A DNA stretch of 64,000 nucleotides. It comes from JAGQOZ01 sp041399205 (GTDB taxonomy: Bacteria; Planctomycetota; Planctomycetia; Pirellulales; Pirellulaceae). The stretch lies in the NCBI GenBank assembly GCA_041399205.1, contig JAWKTK010000019.1:135733-199732 (forward strand), in the 5' to 3' direction. Below are positions 57,387 through 64,000 of the stretch, piece after piece; within the stretch, counting starts at the first letter, position 1, and the number at the start of each line of letters is the position of its first letter. Under the pieces are notes generated by a model. That model did not search any database. It was not told the DNA's origin and was given only the letters and a program-made list of their open reading frames with translations. Made by a program: the position numbers and the translations under genes.

Positions 57387-57970
57387 CTACCAGTAAAACG
57401 TCCAGAGTACCGATCCGATGGTGACTGCCAAACCGATGCCTGAAATGATGATCGCTGCGACCAACCACGGCAAACCTCGCCGATCCATCTTGTTCTGCCG
57501 AATTTGACGCAAGTCCAAGACGGCCAGAAGCAACGCCAGCAAGCTAAAAACGCCACACGGAACCACCAAACCAACGATGGACAGAATCAGCAGACCGACA
57601 CCTCGATGAGGAATGCTGTACGGATTAAAACTGGTGGCCACAAAGTCGGGCTTGAACGGGCTGCCTGATCGACGACATTTCTGCGGCTGCAGTTGCGGAT
57701 AAAATTCGCTGGCAGCCAGCCAATGAGTCGCTTGTTGGCGGCGAATTCGACATTCATGCGAAATTCGGCCTTCCGCCACCCATTGATCCAACACAGCAAA
57801 GGCTACCGGACCATACGTACGACCTTCGCTACTCTGCACCACGAATACATCTGACGGCAATCCGCCGGGAACGACAGTGTTGTGACCACAGTAACAGCAC
57901 TTGGCCAGCCGTCCGGCAGCTTGCGGAACCACTGAAGTTCTCGCTGACACGATTCACACTGAAACTGCAT
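57387..57970 (-). CDS. Zinc-ribbon, GYF_2 and two-TM membrane protein; one frameshift
   Basis: Planctomycete membrane protein of about 195 residues. The likely start is ATG 57970: MQFQCESCQRE supplies the first C-x-x-C, then the frame shifts near 57930 to VVPQAAGRLAKCCYCGHN with the second Cys pair. Next comes a GYF_2 (DUF4339) module (FVVQSSEGRTYGPVAFAVLDQWVAEGRI) that may bind proline-rich partners, and two to three membrane helices (GLLILSIVGLVVPCGVFSLL, WLVAAIIISGIGLAVTIGSV) of DUF4190 type. Function unknown. Same strand as the pectate lyase, 12 nt away. Without the shift the protein would lack half its zinc ribbon. Confidence 0.75.
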
Positions 57971-58124
57971 ATTCAAACGATTCTAGAAGGGCAAACCATT
58001 GCCAGTGGCAAAACAAGTACGGGTTGTCGCGTTGGTTTTCACCCAGTGTTATCATGGACTGAATTCCGTTAACCCAGCCTCTGAATATAACCGGAACTGC
58101 GTTGCAAAGCAGTAGTGAAGAAGT

Positions 58125-59904
58125 ATGAGTACGCTGTTAGTGGCCTTGGCGGCATTTGTTGGTTTCATTGTGGCTTATCACACCTACGGTCGCTGGCTGG
58201 CGAAACGCATTTTCAACCTGGACGCGGCGGCCGAAGTCCCGAGCAAACAGCTGCGAGACGACATTGACTTTGTTCCCACCAAACGCGAAGTCATCTTTGG
58301 CCACCATTTTACCAGTATCGCCGGCACCGGCCCGATTGTCGGCCCGGCGATCGCCGTTTTTTGGGGCCTGGCTCCACCATTGCTGTGGGTGGTATTCGGC
58401 TCCATCTTTATCGGAGCAGTGCACGATTTTGGAGCGTTGGTGGTGAGTCTTCGCAACCGAGGCCAAACGGTGGGCGAAGTTGCTGGACGCTTGATTTCGC
58501 CTCGAGCGAAAATTCTGTTTCTACTGGTCCTATTCTTTTCACTAACCATTGTGCTGGCGATTTTTGGTTTGGTGATTGCCACTATCTTCAAGCTGTACCC
58601 CGAATCGGTCTTATCCGTGTGGATTGAAATTCCGATTGCCGTAGCGATTGGTTTGGGTTTACAAAAAGGGCGGAGGCCTGTTGATACCGTCTATCTTGGC
58701 GTTGGTCATGATGTACGGTGCCGTCTACATTGGCGCCTACTACTTGCCGATTCAAATGACGTGGGGCAAAAACCCAGTCGTAGTCTGGACGGTGATCTTG
58801 ATGGTCTACTGCTTCATTGCGTCAGTACTGCCCGTTTGGTCGTTGATGCAACCTCGCGACTATATCAACAGTCACCAATTGGTCTTGGCGCGGGATTATT
58901 GATTTTGGGGCTGTTGCGTGGCCAGCACACCGGAAAAGCAGACTTGTTTGAGCGGCACCGCGTTCGCGACGAATCTACCGGTGGACGCGCCGCCCATCTG
59001 GCCTTTTCTGTTTATCACCATTGCTTGCGGAGCGGTCAGCGGATTCCACTGTTTGGTCAGCAGTGGCACCAGCAGCAAACAAGTGGAATCAGAAGCCGAC
59101 GCACAATACGTGGGCTACGGCGCGATGTTGCTGGAAGGTGCGTTGGCCGTGATTGTGATCTTGGCTTGTTGTGCCGGAGTGGGTATGGGAGCGTTTCAAC
59201 GAGTGACGGACGAAACGACAGGAATCTATTCTTACGAACCGGTGCTGATCGCCGAATCGAATTCGCAGCTAACGGGTCACGCCGCCTGGGCGACTCGGTA
59301 CAACGCCAGCAAGGGCTGGGAATCGTTCAACAATCTGGGCCACATGGTTGGTGCCTTCGTGGATGGTGGCGGCAACTTTCTTTCGACTCTGGGCATTCCG
59401 CTGAAGCTGAGTATTGGCGTGATGGCCGTGTTGGTCGCCAGTTTCGCCGCAACGACGCTAGACACGGCCACTCGTTTGCAACGCTATGTCGTCCAAGAAC
59501 TGGCTTTATCGCTGCGAATTTACCCGCTGACCAACAAGTACGCCGCCACCGCCTTGGCTGTGGTGTTAGCGTTAGCGGTCGCGATGACGCCCGGGCCGTT
59601 GGGACGTGGCTACGGTGGCATGATTTTGTGGCCACTGTTTGGTGCGACCAATCAATTGCTGGCTGGTTTGACGTTCACAGTGACGGTGCTTTATCTTTGG
59701 CGCTGAGGCAAACCGGTTCTGTTCGCAGCCATTCCGATGGTGCTGATGTTGCTAATGCCGGCGTGGGCCATGCTGTGGAATTTGTTCAATGTACAATCAG
59801 GCTGGATCGGTGGTGACGGCCGCGAACCGAATTACTCTGCAGTCGCCTTTGGCTTGTTTATCTTGGGACTACAAGCTTGGATGATGCTGGAAGTGATTCT
59901 GTGA
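58125..59904 (+). CDS. cstA: Carbon starvation protein CstA (peptide/pyruvate transporter); frameshifted
   Basis: Multi-pass inner-membrane transporter of the CstA family, which takes up pyruvate or peptides under carbon limitation. It starts at 58125 (VAYHTYGRWLAKRIF). The family block HHFTSIAGTGPIVGPAIAVFWG is intact, as are FITIACGAVSGFHCLVSSGTSSKQ and FAATTLDTATRLQRY. Frames must be changed near 58668, 58895-58920 and 59700; the last frame reads KPVLFAAIPMVLMLLMP and ends at 59904. Joined length about 593 residues with all expected helices, so the breaks look like errors. The stop overlaps a following ATG as TGATG. Confidence 0.85.
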
Positions 59905-60182
59905 TGCCCAAGTCAAAGCGTCTTGGAAGACGCCCTGCCACCATTGCCTGCCAAGAAATGGAAAGCCAAATCATCGGCGTAGTGGAAAGCAACCTCGAAG
60001 AGGCACCTGTCACAATAATCAGTGGCGGCTGGTTGGTGCCATCCACGGCACCTGGTTGGTGCGGCACCTGGTTGGTGCCATCCACCATTGCCACCTCGGA
60101 TCATCGCAAAGAGTTAGAAACGCCGAGAACGCGGAGTCGGAGAGTTGGCGATTGCTCTCTGCGGAACCGCGTTTCTGTATAA
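59904..60182 (+). CDS. Small ORF coupled to cstA, invaded by repeat sequence
   Basis: An open frame of 92 codons whose ATG overlaps the cstA stop (TGATG). The first 35 residues (MPKSKRLGRRPATIACQEME, ...) look like plausible protein; the remainder is encoded by dispersed repeat (GGTTGGTGCCATCCAC at 60031 and 60070, and the GCGGAG-type repeat from 60125). It may be a small partner of CstA whose 3' end was overwritten by a repeat insertion, or no gene at all. Confidence 0.3.
   Translation: MPKSKRLGRRPATIACQEMESQIIGVVESNLEEAPVTIISGGWLVPSTAPGWCGTWLVPSTIATSDHRKELETPRTRSRRVGDCSLRNRVSV
60125..60177. repeat. Imperfect hairpin repeat of the AACGCGGAG type
   Basis: AACGCGGAGTCGGAGAG at the left and CTCTCTGCGGAACCGCGTTT at the right form an imperfect inverted repeat. 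A second, clearer copy is at 62141-62199. Both lie in gene-poor sequence. Confidence 0.6.
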
Positions 60183-60210
60183 GAACGGGTTACCAGCTCT
60201 GTGCAAAAAT

Positions 60211-60355
60211 CTTCGGCCCGAAGGGCCAGCCCGTTATTCAGCCCAGGACAACGTCCTGGGAACACTCCAATTCCCGCACGTTCGGGCCAACGGCCCAACC
60301 GGCTGAAAAAGGTCGTATCGTACGTCGGGCAAGACCCCAGCAACCGGCCGTCGGT
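60211..60355. repeat. Dispersed repeat with CCCAGGACAACGTCCTGGG dyad, copy 1
   Basis: Begins CTTCGGCCCGAAGGGCCAGC, includes the perfect dyad CCCAGGAC-AAC-GTCCTGGG (60242-60260) and continues with TTCGGGCCAACGGCCCAACC and GCAACCGGCCG. The same order recurs at 62271-62430. Confidence 0.8.
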
Positions 60356-60463
60356 TCGACCAATCGCAATAGAGGCGAGTGAGGATTGTATATGCATGAC
60401 ACCAACAACCAATGCCAACAACCAGTGCTTTGGCGAACGTGTCGGACTCGATGAAGTCGACGT

Positions 60464-60866
60464 GCGCCCGAAAGCTGAGCGACGATAGCTGTTTGAAGCA
60501 ACCGGTTTTCCTGGAACATATTCCAAGTGAATTGCGTATGACTTCGCCCTAAAGAAACCAAGTCAACTGGAAACGCACGTCTCAATACGAACCTGCGTCA
60601 AGGAAAAGCCAAATTACCGTTCGAGCCGAATGGCCCACAAACAAAATCCGGCTCGACAAAAGGAACTGTGACAAGCATCTGTCAACGAAGAACATCGTGG
60701 ACCGTGGCGTTCCTTCGTCCTTCGCCATCATTTCACCCCAGCCGGGGCAAAGCGAAATGATGGCGAAGGCGAAGAACAACCAAATCAGCTCCAAAACAAA
60801 AATGCCAGCACTTTACCGCGCTTACCGGTACGTACTAATTGACAAGCAAGGAGATATAGCTGTTAT
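60464..60866. repeat. 403-bp non-coding repeat element, copy 1
   Basis: First of two closely similar copies (second at 62572-62976), starting CGCCCGA and ending GATATAGCTGTTAT. It has a long hairpin near the middle: CCTTCGCCATCATTTC (60719-60734) against GAAATGATGGCGAAGG (60754-60769), 16 bp without mismatch. In each copy the right end lies at the 3' end of a minus-strand gene, here 12 nt from the stop of the gene at 60878. Open frames in the two copies are short and not conserved in frame. Confidence 0.85.
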
Positions 60867-60877
60867 GTTGCTTTGTT

Positions 60878-61489
60878 TCAGTTCCAATTGGTCTTGTTGT
60901 ATCTTTTGAGAAGGCCTCGCGCTTCAACGGCCTGTGCGGTTTCAATACCAAGGATGATGAGCGGATGTTGTTCGTGGCCGGAAGCGAATTCTAAGTCGCT
61001 TCGGAAGAATCCTTCGGATAACGGCTGACTAACGTTGCGCAGAAACACGGGCGTGGCACCAATGACATTGAAGTATTCGCCACATTCTGGGCAATGGTCT
61101 TCGAACCGCGTTTTGCGGCGTTCAGCATCGAATTCGAGCGTTCGTGACGGCTTAAATGCGAAGTAGTCGTCATCTGCGGGCAGCTTTGCGAACTGGACGT
61201 CGTGATGCCAATTGTTTGATTCGCAGAATCTGCGGAAGCGTGCCGAGACAAGAACATATCCGTCATATGTCGCGGTTAAATCGCGTTTTCGGCGGCGAAC
61301 GCGAAAATGTGGATTGATGTAGGCGGGATCGGTCTTTCGGCCACAGGTTGGGCAGGTTGCAGGATGAGGCGTGCCGTCGATGCCGAAACGCCAGTCGTAG
61401 TAACCGGCGTCTGTTGGCACGCGATAGGTGTCGGGGCCCAGCATGTGCGTGCCATCGTCATGAATCGACATGTAATAGGCGATCACCAT
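60878..61489 (-). CDS. Hypothetical protein with two C-x-x-C pairs, 203 aa
   Basis: Not recognised. A soluble protein with CPTC (about residue 46) and CPEC (about residue 132), which together could bind one zinc or structure a two-part domain. The N-terminus (YYMSIHDDGTHMLGPDTYRV) and a central basic stretch (HFRVRRRKRDLTATYDGYVLVS) are distinctive, and there is no signal peptide or membrane segment. The layout resembles orphan or immunity-type proteins whose Cys pairs flank an alpha/beta core, but there is no partner gene to test this. A 10-bp inverted repeat lies about 34 nt upstream of its start (61523-61563), and the 403-bp element follows its stop. Confidence 0.7.
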   Translation of the reverse strand: MVIAYYMSIHDDGTHMLGPDTYRVPTDAGYYDWRFGIDGTPHPATCPTCGRKTDPAYINPHFRVRRRKRDLTATYDGYVLVSARFRRFCESNNWHHDVQFAKLPADDDYFAFKPSRTLEFDAERRKTRFEDHCPECGEYFNVIGATPVFLRNVSQPLSEGFFRSDLEFASGHEQHPLIILGIETAQAVEARGLLKRYNKTNWN

Positions 61490-61522
61490 TTGGACCTGCG
61501 ATTTGGCAGCATAACGAATAAC

Positions 61523-61563
61523 AAACTATCCCAACTGAAGCTTGCGCAACGGCGGGATAGTTT
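61523..61563. promoter_or_regulatory. 10-bp inverted repeat upstream of the zinc-motif gene
   Basis: AAACTATCCC (61523-61532) and GGGATAGTTT (61554-61563) are perfect inverted copies 21 nt apart, 34 nt before the start at 61489. It could be an operator or a leader hairpin. Confidence 0.45.
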
Positions 61564-61840
61564 GGCCGTTGAACTGAGACGCTTCGCTGGGGCGGTATGC
61601 GGATTTTAGACCAACACGCCGCCCGAACAGGTGTTGATTCTACCGCCGAGATCGGGCTTGTCGCAAGTTAGATTTTCGAATGCCAGCGACACTGAAAGTG
61701 TTCGGCGGAAAGGAAAGCTGAAGTTGGCAGTGAGGAATCGATGCAGGCAGCAGCGAACCGATTCGTCGACGGAGTTCGCGAACTGTGTTGTAGAAACGTT
61801 GATTTGAAAAACTTGCAATCCAAGGTCAGGAACTTTCGAA

Positions 61841-62167
61841 TCAAGCGGGATGGTCGGGGCCGTAGAATAATTCTCGCCAAGCCGGTCGGTGCGAGCGAAG
61901 AATCAAGTCCATCGACTCGCCACAATGCGGACATTTCGGCGACACGTCTTCATTGCCAACTTCCTGTCCCTGTTCGTTCGGATCTGATCGGCTCGAATCA
62001 TTGGCAACCGGCGCCCATCCGAGCCTTTGGCGCCACCTTGCCTCCGCCCGGCGGGCGAAACGTGCGGATGTTCGAAGACGCCCAACATCACAGTCGACTG
62101 CCACCGCTAATCGAATCAGGGACATCAGCGTAGAAATCAGAAACGCGGAGACGCAGAGAAGAATCAA
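61841..62167 (-). pseudogene. Possible gene remnant with a C-x-x-C motif
   Basis: The last 35 residues of this frame (SPKCPHCGESMDLILRSHRP, ... ELFYGPDHPA) look like the C-terminus of a real protein with half a zinc ribbon, but the upstream part runs into the hairpin repeat at 62141-62199 and has no likeness to anything recognised. Probably the 3' remnant of a gene cut by repeat insertion. The rest of 61490-62570 holds repeats and no credible gene. Confidence 0.35.
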
Positions 62168-62199
62168 ACAACTCTGCGACCTCGGCGCCTCTGCGTTTC
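62141..62199. repeat. Hairpin repeat AAACGCGGAGACGCAGAG ... CTCTGCGTTT
   Basis: AAACGCGGAGACGCAGAG at the left is matched by CTCTGCG and CGCCTCTGCGTTTC at the right, giving an imperfect stem-loop. Short hairpins of this sequence type are common intergenic repeats in many environmental bacteria. Confidence 0.7.
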
Positions 62200-62270
62200 A
62201 ATCTTTTTTCGATGATTTTGGGGTGGGTGATGATTGTGGATGGCACCAACTACGTTCCTTCTCAACCCCT

Positions 62271-62495
62271 GCTTCGGCCCGAAGCGGCCAGCCAGTTATT
62301 AAGCCCAGGACAACGTCGACAACGTCCTGGGAACGGACCAAATACGAAACCTTCGGGCCAACGGCCCAACCCTTCAAAGGGCGCTGTATCGCAAGAATCC
62401 GGCAACCGGCCGCCCCGTTGGGGCTAATCAAGGCAAGACGGGATGCGTTCCCAGGACGTTGTCCTGGGCTTAATAACCTGCTGGGCCTTCGGCCG
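62271..62495. repeat. Dispersed repeat with CCCAGGAC dyad, copy 2, plus inverted copy
   Basis: The forward copy 62271-62430 follows the same order as 60211-60355, with an 8-base internal duplication (ACAACGTCGACAACGTC) in the dyad. At 62446-62495 the start of the same repeat appears inverted (TTCCCAGGACGTTGTCCTGG, then TTAATAACC and GGGCCTTCGGCC), so arms of about 50 bp enclose a 110-bp centre, a structure like a small mobile element with terminal inverted repeats. Confidence 0.75.
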
Positions 62496-62571
62496 GCCTT
62501 CGGCCCTGAGAACCGTACCCCATGCTTTTAATGGATCATGCTTTTAATGGATGGCACCAACTCACGATGTT

Positions 62572-62976
62572 CGCCCGAGCTGAGCGACGATAGCTGTTTG
62601 AAGCAACCGGTTTTCCTGGAACATATTCCAAGCGAATTGCGTATGACTTCGCCCTAAAGAAACCAAGTCAAATGGAACGAACGATTCCCAACGAACCTGC
62701 GTCTACAAGGGAAAGCCAAGCATTACCGTTCGAGCCGAATGGTCACTAAACAAAATCCGGCTCGACAAAAGGAACTGTGACAAGCAGCTGTCAGCGAGGA
62801 AACTCGTGGACCGTGGCGTTCCTTTCGTCCTTCGCCATCATTTCACCCAAGACGGGGCAAAGCGAAATGATGGCGAAGGCGAAGGAACAACCAAAACAGC
62901 TCCAAAATAGAAATGCCCAACTTTTACCGCGTTACCGGTACGTACTACTTGACAAGCAAGGACATATAGGTGTTAT
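62572..62976. repeat. 405-bp non-coding repeat element, copy 2
   Basis: Second copy of the element at 60464-60866, with scattered substitutions and short indels. The 16-bp hairpin is conserved perfectly (62829-62844 with 62864-62879) although its loop has changed (ACCCAAGACGGGG against ACCCCAGCCGGGG). Its right end overlaps the stop codon of the minus-strand gene at 62973. Confidence 0.85.
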
Positions 62977-64000
62977 TCACCCTTCGGAAGCAATTCCTCG
63001 ACCCAAGTAATGAGCTGGCGTCCACAATTTCCGGATACTCGACGTCGAATCCGCCCCTCGGAATCAAGCACGAAGTAGGTAGGCCACGATTTGATTTTCC
63101 ATTGCTTCGAGGCAGGGCCATCGCTTCCGTCTGCGACAACAATCCATCCAAGTCCATCTGATTCTATCTTGCCGCGCACTTTCTCCAGCGAATCCAATGG
63201 ATCGCTGTTCATCTCGACAACGACCACAGAATCTCTGTGAAAGTGAGAAATTATCTCCTTCTGAATCGGGTGCATCGCGACACAAGGCGCGCACCAATGT
63301 CCAGAAAATGAGATCACAGCAACCTTTCCCCGAATGGCCTCACTCAAGTCAAAGTTCTCGCCTGAGATCGTTTTCCCTTGGGTACTCGGCGCAATCTTGG
63401 TGATGGCCACAGGGCACCTTATTTCCTCAAGTAGTTCCGCCGCGTTTTCACGATTCTCACCGCGATAGGTGCTCACTTCAGGGTATTCTGCGATGACACG
63501 CTCTAGCAGGCGTTCAGCAGTGGCGCATGCCTCTACATCGCCATGTTCCTCCGCCTGTCGCTTGGTACGGGCCGCCAGGGCGAAGAGAGCGGCACCGCGC
63601 ACGCCCGCGTTTCCGTGGCTTTCAGCGATGGAGGTTAATGCCGGGTTGATTCGATCGGATCTCAACCTGATGAATTCAGACATCAGCAATTGAAGCTGGG
63701 ACGTGTTGCGAACGCCTTTGGCACTATCGCGCAGGATGTCGAACATTGCGTCAAAAGCTTCGCCCGGCGTTCCTTCGACCGACGTCCAAATCAAGCAGTC
63801 CAACCACAGGTCGTCATCTAAGTGTTCTTTCGCGAGCTTCAGAAAGCGAGGTGTATACTCGGTGTTGATGTCTCGCTTCCTGCCCCGCTTGTCTGAGCTT
63901 GACAGTTCGGGCACGGCATCATCCAACGCTTGGACTTCGGCTTTCCAATCGTTGTAAAGGATGCCATAGACCGTAGGAGGCCTTCGTTGCTGGGCGGTGG
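62973..64000 (-). CDS. Thioredoxin-fold protein (TlpA-like), N-terminus beyond window
   Basis: A thiol-disulfide oxidoreductase of the TlpA/ResA type. The frame is open to the window edge and lacks a start or signal peptide, so the gene is partial. Residues visible: an all-helical N-terminal domain (about 200 residues, for example LKLAKEHLDDDLWLDCLIW) as in many planctomycete redoxins, then a thioredoxin fold with SFSGHWCAPCVAMHP (C-A-P-C redox site), WKIKSWPTYFVLDSEGRIR (cis-Pro loop) and a short C-terminal helix. It should act in the periplasm on protein disulfides. The stop is embedded in the end of the 405-bp element. Confidence 0.85.
   Translation of the reverse strand, partial: TAQQRRPPTVYGILYNDWKAEVQALDDAVPELSSSDKRGRKRDINTEYTPRFLKLAKEHLDDDLWLDCLIWTSVEGTPGEAFDAMFDILRDSAKGVRNTSQLQLLMSEFIRLRSDRINPALTSIAESHGNAGVRGAALFALAARTKRQAEEHGDVEACATAERLLERVIAEYPEVSTYRGENRENAAELLEEIRCPVAITKIAPSTQGKTISGENFDLSEAIRGKVAVISFSGHWCAPCVAMHPIQKEIISHFHRDSVVVVEMNSDPLDSLEKVRGKIESDGLGWIVVADGSDGPASKQWKIKSWPTYFVLDSEGRIRRRVSGNCGRQLITWVEELLPKGE

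Noticed and set aside
60697..60909. 70-residue ORF over the hairpin (and its 62777 counterpart)
   Set aside because: The two copies of the element do not keep the same frame, so it is not under protein-level selection.
60464..62976. Integron-type cassette array (element as attC site)
   Set aside because: The element is about 400 bp, far longer than attC sites, no integrase gene is present and the core-site consensus was not found at the ends. The gene order alone is suggestive, so it is only noted within the finding.

Overview
The window looks like an environmental member of the Planctomycetota, most likely the Pirellulales. Supporting signs are sulfatases, the paired PSCyt1/DUF1549/DUF1553 and DUF1501 genes, a planctomycete-type N-terminal surface motif (residues 18-30 of the protein at 21271), dockerin-like modules with PEP-CTERM tails, a CRTAC1/UnbV lipoprotein, NPYQAPE and GYF_2-type membrane proteins, and abundant intergenic repeats. 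No rRNA, tRNA, CRISPR array, prophage or replication origin was recognised by eye.

Layout. 1-3671: two sulfatases (minus) and a dockerin/PEP-CTERM protein. 3672-6469: a repeat-rich island around a broken IS200-like (REP-associated) transposase. 6470-16482: an UnbV/VCBS lipoprotein, a small unknown protein, an SGNH hydrolase, a membrane protein, a GH127-type arabinofuranosidase, a nickel superoxide dismutase and an M19 dipeptidase. 16701-21130: an HlyD/RND efflux pair. 21271-28095: a tandem-repeat plus beta-lactamase-fold serine hydrolase, then the DUF1501 and cytochrome-DUF1553 pair. 28287-33680: six co-directional genes (four-helix membrane protein, membrane-anchored coiled coil, PspA-like protein, double AAA ATPase, response regulator fused to an ATPase domain, FHA protein), the strongest candidate for an undescribed system. 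33754-34941: larC. 35243-41865: a dimethylglycine/sarcosine dehydrogenase-like oxidoreductase followed by a 2-aminoethylphosphonate pathway (phnA, phnY, phnW). 41911-46797: a second dockerin/PEP-CTERM protein, an EAL and a GGDEF protein, a CDGSH protein and an unknown. 47006-54088: an MMPL exporter, a redoxin/cytochrome/copper-oxygenase fusion and a PQQ-propeller protein. 54104-57374: a tungstate-type ABC transporter (tupABC) behind a PL10 pectate lyase. 57387-59904: a zinc-ribbon/GYF_2 membrane protein and cstA. 59904-64000: a second repeat-rich region holding two copies of a roughly 400-bp non-coding element, a zinc-motif protein and a thioredoxin-fold protein cut by the window edge.

How the genes fit together. 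The organism appears to feed on sulfated and pectic or arabinose-containing polysaccharides (sulfatases, PL10, GH127, SGNH hydrolase) and to use phosphonates as a source of phosphorus, nitrogen and carbon. Metal handling is a theme: NiSOD, LarC (nickel-pincer cofactor), TupABC (tungstate) and several c-type cytochrome domains.

Quality warning. About a dozen otherwise full-length genes are interrupted by single-base frameshifts, several of them multiple times, while neighbouring genes of up to 1010 codons are intact. Uncorrected indel errors are the simplest explanation. For these genes the span given is the reconstructed whole gene, with the shift positions stated. Only the transposase is called a pseudogene.
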